Positions 1 through 11,151 of a stretch of DNA of 64,000 bases are shown here, piece after piece. Each line of letters starts with the position of its first letter. Position 1 is the stretch's first letter. The stretch is from Lepraria neglecta. Taxonomy: Eukaryota; Ascomycota; Lecanoromycetes; Lecanorales; Stereocaulaceae. Below the pieces are notes generated by a model. That model worked only from the letters and a program-made list of their open reading frames with translations, was not told the origin of the DNA and made no database searches. The stretch lies in NCBI GenBank assembly GCA_033220425.1, contig CM065648.1:2294001-2358000 (forward strand). The letters are read 5' to 3'. Both the position numbers and the translations under genes were made by a program.

Positions 1-1962
1 AGGACCCAGTAGTTGTAGGCGTCATCGCGATTTGTATATCTTTCTTAGCTTGTGTTTGACAAGTCTGAGCGGAGTGGATATGTACCTAATAGGTAGACAA
101 ACAACTCGGTTCCAATTTGAATGACCTTACGACCAGATGTTACAGCCCAATTGAGTTGCAAGCTCCCGCTCGTAGGCTTGATTGTCACTCCACTACCTTC
201 CAAGATCTTGCCATTGCTGGCAGTTGCGAATGCAGCCTCGTGGGTTTCGCCAGGACCACCGTAGAGAATCAGCACCTTGTAGGAGTCATAAGCTTTCCTG
301 TATAGACATGTCAGCGTTGGTTGTCAACAGGACAGATGGGCAGCCTACCAAGTGAAGATCTCCGCAGAAGAGTAGAGCATATTCGTTCCACCAACGTTGT
401 AATCTGTCACATGGATCTTGGAATCACGGCCATTCAACGTCAACGTTGAGCTCAGCTGTGGGATATCGATATTGCCTTGGCTAGTGGGGACGGTCAAGCG
501 ATATTTGGTCGATTCCTGGCTAGTGTAGTCACTATGTCGAACCACGTAGAAACCTGTCGAGCCGCTCTTGAGCGGTGCTACAGCAAGGGAATCCGTGCTG
601 ACCATGGTGCCATTGACGGCCGACTCTGTTGGAACAGCAGTCAAGTAGACATCCCCAGAAGCCATGACAAAGTTAGCATCCAGCTTCGCCTCGGAGTACT
701 TCTCTCGAAAAATCGTCCTGTCTTCTGCAATGACGGCACCGTAATCATAGCTCGTGTAGATGCCCTGGAAATATCGCAATCAGCATGTGTCTAGCAAAAA
801 TTGGAACCATGAGAAACGTCAAGGATGTAAAGCACTTCCAGAGCATTTCTGACCATCCAGAGCACCGGTTGAAGAGGAAAGAGTGATTAGGAAACTTGCA
901 CTTACAGGAAAGCCCAAGTTGCCCCAATTAGTGCCGCCATAGGTCATGTACATGTTAATGATAGCAGTTCCAAGAATAAAGTCGTTCTTGTAAATGACCC
1001 GTTCAGCTTCCTCGTTAAACCATGCTGCACAAGTACCATATCCCGGGCCTCCCCAAGCGTCGGATGAACCGCCTTGATTTTCGATGATAGCGAAGGGAGT
1101 AGTCGGGCTCTCCAAGTCGTGCAATTCCCGAAAGTTTGACGGCAAGCTATTCACTGGCCACGTTGATGGAACCATGCAATTGAAGCCCATAGGATAATCA
1201 TCGTGTCCGTAGATGTCCACAGAACCAGTAATGTTACCAGGGGTAAACCATCCCTCGGGGGCTATGTCATTGTTGAGGAATGGGATCACGATGCCAGCAT
1301 TTTCTCCATTGATCTTCAATGTCCACAAAGTATTGACTATTGGGAAAAGTTATGCCGTTGAGTGCGTCTGAATACTCGTTTTCAATCTGCAGCAGGATGA
1401 TTGGTCCACCGTTGGTAATCTGAGCTTTCGCGAGGATCGCGCCAACATTGGAGGCGTAGTTGTCCGTGTATTTGACATAGGCTGGTGTGCGGTAGATCTC
1501 CTCAGTCCTCTGCAGCCACCCAGGGAAACCTCCGCCGGAAGTTTCAGCGTTGATGTATGGTCCTGGTCGGGCTAAGAGGTACAAGCCCGCTTGGCTGGCA
1601 GCGTCGAAGAAAGGCTCGAGGGCAAAGACTCCTTCGGCTGTGAAGGTCCCCTGCTGACCCTCAAGCAAAGCCCAATCGATGTAGAAAGAGACACCGGTAT
1701 AGCCAAGAGCTTTGATCTTTTGAAAGATGTCTAGATACAAGCCGGGGACGGGAAGACGGAAGGGGTGGACTTCGCCGCTGTAGAAGAAAATACGCTTTCC
1801 GTGAACCGACATGGAGTATTGATCCCATGTAACGATGTCTTGCAGTGCTGCACGCTTATAGGGCTTGATTAATTCATGAGGCTGTCGGCCTAGTGCTCTA
1901 GCAACGACTTGCAAGGAGAGTATTGAGAGGACAAGTGCAATGAGAAGTCTTGAGAAAGCCAT
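1..1962 (-). pseudogene. GH35 beta-galactosidase, 5' part, frameshifted, runs off left edge
   Basis: A secreted beta-galactosidase of glycoside hydrolase family 35, which removes terminal beta-galactose from oligo- and polysaccharides. The start at 1962 gives a signal peptide (MAFSRLLIALVLSILSLQVV). The family's N-terminal block follows (SGEVHPFRLP, ARPGPYINAE), then IENEY with the acid/base Glu and, in the second frame, PFAIIENQGGSSD with the probable nucleophile Glu and MTYGGTNWG. Introns at about 765-905 and 298-348 restore [12 protein letters not shown] and FTW-KAYDSYK; another is likely near 45-80. Between EDQWR and AGIVIPFLNND (about 1290-1310) the frame changes with no usable splice signals. 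A run of four A where three would keep frame explains it. The family is about 1000 residues long, so the 3' half lies outside. Whether this is a true pseudogene or a sequence error cannot be decided here. Family call is firm. Confidence 0.88.
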
Positions 1963-2964
1963 CTTTGAGTTTGCTTCTGGAGCAGGCTTGTGTTGGGACT
2001 TACAAGAATAAGAAGAGAGACTGTCACTCCATGTTATACAGCATAGAGGAGGCAATATGGCCGCGGCCTACTACTGACATATTGAGGAGTACATGGGACA
2101 ACACTTTTCATTCACAAGAAAAACGGTAGCTATCATCACCTGCACCAGCTCTATGGCACGAACATGCCGAGGGCCCAGGATCACAGGACAGTATACACAA
2201 TGGCCACTGTGGCTTTCCCCGCCTTTGTGTTGTGGTTGACAGCAGCGTAAGTAGGAGTGAAGGGCCAACTGACCACTCGTAGGCCACACATTTTGCTTCA
2301 CAGTTAGCCTAGCCCCATGTTAGAAGCTTCGCAGATTGCGGTTTCTAGAGGGCTTACCTTCTTAGTAAGCTTGTCGCGTGTTGAACCGATAAGAGAAGAG
2401 ACCCTGTTGGAGCCACACTATGAGGTGGCGTATTACACCGGCACCAGCCGAGATGCTTCACTCTGGTCGCAGCCTTTCCTCCTGACTGACTGAACTACAA
2501 AGGAGATTAGCTTGCGACTTAAGATTGATGAGTGTTGCACTGATGGAGGGGTTGACAAGGAGGCAAATGGAATTCAGTTGGTGGCCACCTCTATGTCATG
2601 TGGTACTATGCCGCCATCATCACATTAACATTACTAACATAGCCAAGCGCAGCATTCATCATAGAGTCCGCCACCTTGTGTACAGAGGTGAATCCCACTG
2701 CTTTTCCTCCGATTCGTGTCAACGCCTCGCTGGTGTAAGATTCATAATACATTCGAAAAGAAGTAGCCGCGAGCTGTCGATACCCGGCCGAAGTGTACAA
2801 GGATAATGAAAAAGGACACTCCACGGCCTATGAGGCCGTGGTGCATGAAATAAAATATTGCTGAGATGGGTCGAATCAGATCCAACGACACAAGCAGTTG
2901 TAACGATTAATTCGGCCTGTGAAAATGGAAGAATAGGTCGTCCGGATGCGACAGAGCGCGTATT
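1963..2964. other. intergenic, no supported gene
   Basis: Upstream of the GH35 gene and downstream of the regulator. Only short open frames without codon bias or recognisable protein. It holds one perfect hairpin at 2821-2841. Confidence 0.5.
2821..2841. repeat. short perfect inverted repeat (8-bp arms)
   Basis: CCACGGCC, five bases, GGCCGTGG. It lies about 125 bases past the stop codon of the neighbouring minus-strand regulator, so it may sit in its 3' UTR. Function unknown. Confidence 0.5.
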
Positions 2965-5145
2965 TTAGAAATGGCCGAATTGATTTTGCTGTGCAGGGTG
3001 ATGATTAGGAGCGACATAGTAGCTCTGGTAGGGATGGATCGGCTGGGAAAAGTCGGCTTTGGCAAGCATGGGATTAACCACACCAGCCTTTGGCATCGCT
3101 TTGATGGGCGGTGCAGGCGGCAACGAAGTCGAGATACCCTGGGCCTGCTGCTGAAATTGAGGAGCATAGTTCTGCTGGACCATGGAAGGTTGCTGAGCCA
3201 TGATAGTCGGCATTTGCGGTTGCTGGTCAAAATTGTTCTGATCGTTCCAACCCCATTTCTTGATCAGGTCATCAATGACGAACTGTATGCGCCAGCCAGT
3301 CTCCTTATGGATCTTATTAACAATGGTCAGAACTTCTTCTTGCTCGTTTCGAGCAATAAGGCATTCGCCAGCGTGGTGGATAGAACGAAGGGCTACGCTG
3401 GCAACACCACTATTCTAACATTAGTGATATACCTCATCCCTAAAGTTGACTATACACTTACCGATCTTTGACATGAGCAACGATACCGCAGGTCTCACGC
3501 GCATTATTCATTCGCATTTCCTGCATGTCTTGCATCTCTTGCTGGCTCACAGAGGCTAATGGATTGGTCTGCGACAACAAAATGAAGGCTGTGTGGTAGA
3601 ATATCCGCGCAACAACGGTGGCTCGTTTAATCAACCTATCGAGGTTAAGTACGCAGGCACAAGCCCGTAGACGCGATCAAAACTTACCAGACTTCTGGAA
3701 ATAAAGATTTTGAAGACTGTTGATAAGGGTGTAAGCGTCCCAATGGTTGCATTGTCCGTGGAATACTGCTATCCCAAGCATCGCACCAATCTTTCAGTCG
3801 CTTCCATTCTTCGTATCGGCTCTGCATTCTCATAGGGTCCTGTTGTGGGTCTGAGGGTCTTGCCGTTGTCGAGGCTCGGAAGTTCGCGACTTTCGCCAAT
3901 ATCCACATAATCCTATATGTCCAGATCTCCTCGCGTCCAGGACCTGTTGGTCGCGAAAAGTCTATGTCAAGGGCCCAATCATCTGGGTTCCACGCTAACT
4001 GCCAATTGAAGTGCAGGCAGCTAAGCAACTCCATCCCTACATTGAGCCAAAAGCATGCCGCCCCAACTCCAGTTGATTGAGCATTCCAGCCGCACTCTTT
4101 GATAAGAGCACGAGCGCCTGCGATGTGATTCATCCGTTGTAGAGCTCGTTCGCACATGAGTTCGTAAGCATTGAGAATAACAGCTGTCGTAGCGCATATA
4201 ACAGTGTCTCGATATGGGTTTTGTAGTTGCCTGAGTAGTATTCGAGTAGCCACATCGTAGTAATGTAGAGCCTTGTCTTCCTGATATGCTGGATTCACGA
4301 GGATGAGATGTCGAGCACCGCAGGCAAGGAAGGCGTTCAATAACATGGGTTCTCCCAACGAGTCGAATGGAAGAAGTCGAGAGAACTAGATTGTCAGCTA
4401 GCTTCTGATCAAATCAAAGATGTCCACGTACATGCTTGTATGGATCCATGCTATCCATCCATATGCCGACTTCCTCCACGAACACCTGCATGAACAGGAG
4501 CTCCTCTGGATCGGTCAAAGTTTCTCGGGTTTCGCTTGGCGGAGTCAACGTCTGTTTGGCATTCGTGTATGAAGACACGGAGTTGGCACCTATTGTGTGG
4601 CTTGAAAAGGTTGAGTCCGAGTTGACAGAACTATGCCTCTGATGTGGATCTTGCCCTGCATCTTGCATTTGTATTGACGCTGGATAGCCATCCATTGCAG
4701 CGTGTGGGAAGGGTTGTTGCGAAGGTAATTGCTGGTGGGCGAGGACGGGCGCCTGTATCATAGCATCAGAAAAATCGAACGGAGGTTCTTCCTTTGGTAT
4801 CACGTCGGTGTCAGATCCAAGAGCTGCGTAGCGACTCAAGCCTCCTCGATATTCGGAAGCTATTTCGCGGGACTCGTCCTGGAAGACGACATCCCACTCT
4901 TCGGTTGGGGGTGTAATTGGTGGGGTCTTGATGGTGGTATCGATGAAGTTCAGACGGACGCCCCGTTTGCACTCCCTATTCGACTTCTTACAATTCTGGC
5001 AGTCGGGCACACCCTCATCACATTTCAGATGTCGTTCCCTGCAAGTCAGGCATCCAGTGCGGACTCTCTTTGGCTTTGCTGCTGCGGCGGCGGCTGCGGC
5101 TGCGACATCCGAGGGCACTGTTGAAGCGGCAGCTTTACTTGCCAT
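2965..5145 (-). CDS. Zn2Cys6 transcription factor with fungal TF domain
   Basis: Nuclear DNA-binding regulator of 676 residues in four exons: 5145-4432, 4385-3688, 3635-3462 and 3409-2965, all joined in frame through GT-AG introns. After a run of nine alanines comes the binuclear zinc cluster, residues about 31-59, with all six Cys (CLTCRERHLKC ... CQNCKKSNREC). A Ser/Gln/Pro-rich linker follows. From about residue 225 there is a helical fungal regulatory domain of the Fungal_trans_2 type (FVEEVGIWMDSMDPYKH, FLACGARHL, AGARALIKECGW). The C-terminus is rich in Gln and Pro and ends in GHF. No target can be read from the sequence. It is divergent to the ASA1 gene with about 1.1 kb between starts. 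Confidence 0.9.
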
Positions 5146-6266
5146 TGGATATTTACAGGTGTAGACCGAGCATTAATGTTGTCGCAAACACATGAAAGGA
5201 GGGGTTGTTGGTCTTTGGCCGGGGTGACTGAAATTCGGTATTGAAGGCAGCAAAGAATGACTGTAAGCTTGACGGCGCATATACAGTATTAGCCCCGACA
5301 CGACCCCAACGCCGGAATTGCAGCTATTAAGCAACAGTTGATGATATACAATGTTGATAAATGAGGTGGATGGATAAAGCGTTGGTGGGCAGTTTAGGGG
5401 AAGTCGTACGCGAAGATCGCCCACCGGGTCCCAGCTTGTCGAACTCGAAGATCTGGGGCCAAAACAGCCGAAACCCGAAAATTTGGGGCGAAAAATGGGC
5501 ACTCAATGAGGGCGGCTTTCTGGCTCTGCAACGAAGCAATTGGTGCCGATGAAACTTGATTTTTGGAATTAATTTCGTGTATCCGAGTGGTTTCGTGAAT
5601 GATGTAGAAGTCAGAAAGATCTTCCCTCGTCTTGAGTCGGCCGATACCAGGTCTTCGCCAATTTCAGAGTCGTCGGAGATCTAGACCCAGCCGCTGACGG
5701 TAAGTGCAGCGACATGCAGTAGTGCAAAGCCGGCACAAGACAAGCATTACCGATGCACAAGCCAATTACACAAAGTCATTGGGCAGGATATAACTACATT
5801 TACTTGCTCTCCCTCACCGATAGCGATACATTGCCAGATGGGTAATAATTAACGTACCTACTTAATCACACCTGTCTAGTGACTCAACACGGCAGCGCTT
5901 CAATTAGCCACTAGGAGCCCAGTATTTGCCGCTAGTCCCTGGACGGGCCCGAGGCCTGGTTCTCTTTCTTTTTGACGATGCCGAGGTTTGGCAACATTAT
6001 CTTTTAAAAAGGCATGGCATCTTGCCTCGCTACGCGGACTGGCACAATCATCCTATCAGCAGGAGAGATGCGTGGCAGTCTCTCGGCTCTCGCGTTCTAT
6101 ATGAAACCACTGAGTATAATACCCTGTGGCATCCTCTCCAAAACTTGAAAAGTCCGGATATAATTGTTGCAACTCTCAAGATGTTCAGCCTTGTATCAAC
6201 GTCGTTCATTTTCCAAAACACCTTGTCTTTGTAAACAATCAGAAAACAACTGTATTTCACTGCCAA
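5146..6266. other. divergent intergenic region, no supported gene
   Basis: Shared upstream region of the Zn2Cys6 gene (minus) and ASA1 (plus). Open frames here are short and lack protein-like composition. A 7-bp inverted repeat (GGTGGGC at 5384, GCCCACC at 5419) is the only structure I noticed. Confidence 0.5.
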
Positions 6267-7742
6267 ATGTCTTCAACGTGCCTGCCTCCAGCACAGCCGG
6301 CCTTCATCCTCCGGGGCCACTCTGCTCAAATACATGCTCTACACTTCACAAAGAACAACGCCCGGCTCCTCACTGCCGATGCTGACGGTTGGATCGTATC
6401 ATGGAATCTGGCATTCAAACGGCCCGTAGTCGTGTGGAAGGCTCATGGGAATGCCGTCCTTGGGGTTGGATCATGGGGGACAGATCGGATTATCACGTAT
6501 GTCCATCAGGAAGTTCCAAATTAATAGGTGCTGACTATGTAATACTAGTCACGGCAGAGATGACAGGCTCCTTGTGTGGAAACTTGGTATTGAAGATGAA
6601 AGCACTCTAGACAAGACGTTACCAGTCGACGCAGTTGAAGCTTCCAACAAGCTGCCATGGTTACTGCATATGTTGACTGTCAATACTCTTAATTTCTGTC
6701 CTTTTGCAATGTGCCGCGATGGAATGCCACAAGTCCTATCGACGCAAAAAGTCTTGAAAGACAACAACATGCCAGAGCCAATCTTGATTGCTGTACCTAA
6801 TACTATCGACTCTGGTGGAGTATGCTTGGCACTATTCCTCAGGTACTGATGAGAAGCTGATAGCAAGGACAGATAGACATATATCAACTCCCTACACAAA
6901 CACGTGCCGCCAACATTGGTGCAGACCGGGATATCACCACCGGTCAGTTGAACATCATGTAGCCCACCACCACTAATTCTCAGCAGGCATGGTCATGGCA
7001 CTGTCCATCCTCGCAGACTCAACCCGAATCCAAGTCGCCGCCGGCTACGAGAGCGGCCATACCATGGTCTTCGTGCAGAACGATCCAGCCGCCGCATTTC
7101 AAAAACTCTACTCCGCGCATCAGCACACTCAGCCAGGTTAGCCAAACTCAATTTCTTATCTACATCGGCCCTTTTAGGTATTCATCTCTAACATTAAACC
7201 TAGTCCTCTCACTCTCCATCGCCCCCAGTAAAGACACCTACATCACTACCTCCGCCGACGCAAATATAGCCAAGCACCCCTTCCCCTCTGGCAAATCAAT
7301 CTGGAATACCGAGCTGAAAACTATCAAAGTTACTTCAACAAAGCATTCCGGCCAACAAGGTCTCTCCTACCGCTCCGACGGCAAAGTTTTCGCCACAGCC
7401 GGCTGGGACAGCCATGTCAGGGTCTATTCCGGCAAAACGATGAAAGAGCTTGCGGTCCTGAAGTGGCACAAAGAGGGCTCTTATGCTACAGCTTTTGCCG
7501 CGATCAAGCCGGTGACTACTAACATTACTTCTGATCAATTATTCGAGGGACAAATTGGACATTCGGCGATTCCCTATTCTGACCAAGCCTCCGAAGAAGA
7601 GACTGAGGCTTTAGTGAAGATGGAGGAACAGAGCTCCGCACTCGGTACGGTCCAGCAGCGGCGCGATGAGAAAGCACGGAATACGCATTGGCTGGCAGCA
7701 GGGGCTAAAGATGGTAAGGTGTCTTTATGGGATATCTATTGA
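6267..7742 (+). CDS. ASA1: ASTRA-associated protein 1 (WD40 repeat)
   Basis: WD40 beta-propeller protein of 419 residues, the fungal Asa1. In yeast Asa1 belongs to the ASTRA/TTT complex that helps stabilise PIKK kinases. Five exons: 6267-6496, 6549-6819, 6873-6942, 6987-7136, 7204-7742, with introns of 44-67 bases, all in phase. WD-type blades are visible: ILRGHSAQIHALHF ... DADGWIVSWNL near the start, HGRDDRLLVWKL after intron 1, LSIAPSKDTYITTSADANIAKH, and the closing GAKDGKVSLWDIY, which ends the protein as in known Asa1. The start at 6267 is the first ATG that gives the conserved first blade. Name rests on overall pattern; some other WD40 protein is possible. Confidence 0.82.
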
Positions 7743-8238
7743 AGTGGAATTACATCAGCGTTTCAGCGTTTCAGCATTTCAGCATTTCAGCATTTCAGCA
7801 TGCATTGATTAGCAGCAGGCGCAAAATACGGCATGGGCTTCGTAAGGGAGGTTTCTTGAAGCGATGTTACCACGGAGATTCAACCAAAACAGATTAGAGG
7901 CGTTGTTATAGGTGGAGAAAACAGAGATGATTCTACTCGATGATGAATAAAGGGTGCAAAGCCATGCCAGGCGAAAATCCTCCAAGAGGTGTTTTTTAAA
8001 AAGGGATCGATGACAACGTTTTGTCTAGACCAATGTACCTTTCCATATTCGTGCTTCACGGAGAAATGGAATGATGTTTCCTATAGAAAAAGGCATTGTA
8101 TTTAATGCAACATGCAGAACACCAACTCTATTCTTCGCCCATTCTCGACCTAGGTTCTATGATACACTGCGCTGGCAAACCTAGAAGGCCTCACAAGGCA
8201 TCAAGCCCTAGCCCCCACACCCCATCCTTCGTGTTTGC
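7743..8238. other. convergent 3' intergenic region
   Basis: Lies between the 3' ends of ASA1 and the Rieske gene. Apart from the 9-bp repeat I see nothing coding. Confidence 0.5.
7753..7802. repeat. 9-bp tandem repeat, unit TTTCAGCRT
   Basis: About five near-identical copies of TTTCAGCAT/TTTCAGCGT directly after the ASA1 stop codon, so probably in its 3' UTR. A simple minisatellite; no function inferred. Confidence 0.75.
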
Positions 8239-9236
8239 TCATCCAATAACAACCTTCTCATCCTCAGGGAAATCATACTCCGGCACCGCTAGATTCAGCG
8301 GCGCAGGTCCCTTCCTTGCTCGTCCACTGATGTCGTAGTGAGAGCCGTGGCATGGGCAGAACCAGCCGCCGAAGTCACCGGATTCGCCGATTGGGACACA
8401 GCCTAGATGTGTGCATACGCCTGTGGGGAAAGAAACGAGTGTATTAGAGAAGGTCTTGTTTGGGGTTGGGGCCGAGAGCAAGGGGAAACTGAGGGTTGGC
8501 GGTGGTATGGCACATACCAAGCATTATCAACCACTCGGGCTTCTTGACGCGGTCTGAGTCGGGTTGTGGATCTCGGAGGTTTTCCCATTTTGTGTCTTCT
8601 GCTTCTTTGATTTCGTCTGCAGTGCGGTGCCGGATGAAGACGGGTTTGCCGCGCCATTTGATGATTACCTGCGTCTCTATGTCAATGGCTGAAACGTAAA
8701 AGTAGGGTGAGAGAGGAGAAGGGCTTGGGGTGCGTACGTTCTTCCCCTCAGGTATAGCAGCAAGATCAACCTCGACTTTAGCTTGTGCGAGCACGTCCGC
8801 TGAAGCGGACATGTTGACTAGGAAATCTGCGTTCCGTCTTCAATATCAGCCATTGTCTCTCCATACCATATCCAACACCTGAGACCACCCTGTGACTCTC
8901 CATCACCTCCATCCTACCTTGTACCGTAGCCTTCGCCCCTGCCGCCGTCAACAGGCCCATCCCCCCGACCATAAAATACTGAAACGTCTTATTACTCGTC
9001 TCCCCCTTCTTGCTCATATAATTGGCAAAACTCGGTATCTTGGTCGTGGGGTTGTCATCTTTGTTTTTGAAGGGCGATTCGAACCGTGGTGTTTGATCGT
9101 ATTGACCGGAGGACCGCTCTACGACGTCGGCTTTCGTGCGCTGTTGAGATGTGGCGAAAGCGGGATTGAGGCATTGGAGAGGCCGTCGTGGACAGGCGCG
9201 GAGCAGAGAGCTCGCCCTAGAGGGTAATGGTGCCAT
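8239..9236 (-). CDS. RIP1: Rieske iron-sulfur subunit of cytochrome bc1 complex
   Basis: Catalytic [2Fe-2S] subunit of mitochondrial complex III, which passes electrons from ubiquinol to cytochrome c1 at the inner membrane. Four exons (9236-8918, 8826-8738, 8668-8518, 8420-8239) give 246 residues. The N-terminus is Arg/Ser/Ala-rich, as expected for a matrix presequence. A single membrane anchor follows ([27 protein letters not shown] region, about residues 84-110). The cluster ligands are all present: CTHLGC and CPCHGSHYD, plus the GPAP loop ([11 protein letters not shown]). Ends in VVIG. Neurospora calls this gene fes-1. Length and motifs fit a functional housekeeping gene. Confidence 0.97.
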
Positions 9237-9474
9237 TGCCGTGGAGTAGAGACTTGAGGTTCGCGCGAGAATGTTGGTGACGGATGACGAGAAGCTTGAG
9301 GTTGAAAGGTATTTTTGGCGCTAGTGTTGGTGGGTTTTTGGATACAGAGTACTCGGGAACAGGAACAGCCATATCCGAGATTGAAAAGCTGTTATCACAG
9401 CCTTCACGTCGCTCTCGTAAGCGGCGGCGACACCTATTTAATCATGGCCTTTCGCTTTCTAATTTGTTCTTTCC

Positions 9475-10135
9475 ATGATACGCTTCTTGCCCCGTAGTAC
9501 ACTGCGCTTGGGAAAACAACCAGTTGCAATCCTAACATCCCAGCGCTGCCGACGACGTTTGCAAGCCTCAACCATGGCGGAGACTTTACCTCCTCTCAGT
9601 CGTCAAGACAGAGATAAATATGGCCGAATGGGCGCAACGATGGAGATGTTCCACAACAGCTTCCGCCAAACGTGGAAACTCCTCTATTCTGCCTGTTCAA
9701 GCGGTCAACGCCCGCCAGGCATGAGCATACGACAGTTCCTAAATACCGGCGCTGAGTTCTGCCATCATTTGGAGATGCATCACTCCATTGGTACCCCTCA
9801 TCCACCCATCCTCGCCCAAGAACTCTTGCTAACGGTATGCCCCAGAGGAACAGCACATCTTTCCCGTCCTGGCTCAAAAGATGCCCGCCTTCAAGAAAGA
9901 ACTGCAGCTTCTGACGCAGCATAAAGAAATTCATAATGGTCTTGACAAGCTAGAGGCCTATGTGGATGAATGTAAAGCGGGGACGAAGGATTTGAGAATG
10001 GATGAGCTGAAGGAGATTATGGATTCTTTTGGGGAGGTGCTTTGGGCACATCTGTCGGACGAGGTGGAGCAGTTAAGTGCGGATAATATGAGGAAGTACT
10101 GGAGTTTGGAGGAGGTGAGGCGGTTGCCTATGTGA
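9475..10135 (+). CDS. hemerythrin-like (HHE) domain protein
   Basis: A 201-residue protein with one hemerythrin HHE cation-binding domain. Two exons, 9475-9790 and 9846-10135; splicing joins HHLEMHHSI to EEQHIFPVL, which completes the classic metal-binding helix (H..E..HH..EEQHIFP). Further His ligands are in TQHKEIHNGL and LWAHLSDEVEQL. Such domains bind a di-iron centre and may sense or carry oxygen or iron; no substrate can be deduced. The first 33 residues are Arg-rich without acids and could be a mitochondrial targeting sequence; a start at 9574 (MAETL) would remove it. Its start is about 240 bases from the divergent Rieske start, so they share a promoter. Confidence 0.88.
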
Positions 10136-11151
10136 AAGAGAGGGTTGCAAGTATCATACGGTGCTGGGATACCGTAGGAGTTCAAAAAAGGGGAAGCTAA
10201 TTGTTAGTATTCTTATGCAGTCATGGGATGCCCTATCTATCAAAGCTGCTTGATGGAACTGGATGATCATTCTTCTCGTGGGTACTACGCTACTGGCCAC
10301 ACCTTCAATCAGCCTTCACATGGCGGGTAAACATCGCAAATAGTGAACGTGAGAATAAGGAGTGTTATGGGAAAGTGTTGACGGATTAGTCATCATGTGG
10401 TCTTTACCACATTTTTGTTGCCTCAGTCCCTCAGACGTGTAGACGCTAAATTTCAGCCAGATCTGCATTAATCACTGGAATACTAATATTTCGCGATATC
10501 GCAATGCCTTAAAATTCTACGAAATTTCGGTCGGAAACTATACTCGGCGCGAGATTATCGATAGTAGAATAGATGTGTTCTCTTTCTACAGAAAATTTCA
10601 ATATATATATTAGTAAATAACGTGCAGAGCAATTTTACACGTCGATAGATTTCGACGTTAACGATTTTTATATTTCTAAGAGAAAACTTTTAGAAACCCC
10701 CATGCAAACTTCGTAACTATAACGAATTCCGGAAAATTGTAAAAAGAAAATCAGTTCGGATTCTTAAGGAGAAGCGCCGAGAAGAAAAATTTCGAGTACC
10801 ACAATTATTCTAAGAAAATCGTCGAAAGATAGGAGACCTGGCAAAAATACCGGGTCTTGGACTCAGACGTGTAGGCACCCCACTATTTAGTAAGCAACTG
10901 GGGTGTGGCCCTACACGTCTAAGATACTGAGGCAACATTTTTGTGGGACACCAGATTTACCCTCGGCACGCTGGTTGACGACTGAACTACAGACTTGATC
11001 TTTCTTACGATACTTATGCCCCTGGAAGTGCAAGCTACGCATCAAACCTGCTCTCAAGAAACAGCAACTTAGTTTCAACCTTGTCGGTTGTTCTGGGACA
11101 CAACCTCCACTCTCATTCTGTGAGAAAGAATCAATCAACACATTGGTCAAC
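10136..11151. other. AT-rich intergenic region containing a MITE
   Basis: No gene supported. Most of it is the transposon-like element at 10416-10937. Confidence 0.6.
10416..10937. mobile_element. non-autonomous DNA transposon (MITE), hAT-like by TSD
   Basis: Two 27-bp arms, 10416-10442 (TGTTGCCTCAG...AGACGTGTAG) and 10911-10937 (CTACACGTCT...CTGAGGCAACA), are inverted repeats with three or four mismatches. The sequence ACATTTTTGT occurs immediately at both outer edges. Because of overlap with the arms, the duplicated target could be 4-10 bases; reading it as the 8 bases CATTTTTG leaves perfect ends TTGCCTCAG/CTGAGGCAA, and 8 bp is the hAT-type duplication length. The interior is AT-rich and has no transposase frame. 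A second hairpin near the right end (AGACGTGTAGG.CACCCCA at about 10866 pairing with TGGGGTG.GGCC.TACACGTCT to 10920) repeats the arm sequence. Confidence 0.75.

Noticed and set aside
2525-2824. Overlapping short frames on both strands downstream of the GH35 promoter
   Set aside because: Neither has protein-like composition or splice partners.
2862-2885. Possible tRNA B-box (GGTCGAATC)
   Set aside because: No matching A-box or acceptor stem at the right distance. I found no convincing tRNA gene in the window.
9070-9082. GATTCGAACC, resembling a reverse tRNA B-box
   Set aside because: It lies inside the first exon of the Rieske gene and no cloverleaf can be drawn around it.
10444-10860. RIP as the cause of the AT-rich MITE interior
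   Set aside because: AT-rich with many CpG left, which would be compatible, but I cannot count dinucleotide ratios against an unmutated copy, so not claimed.
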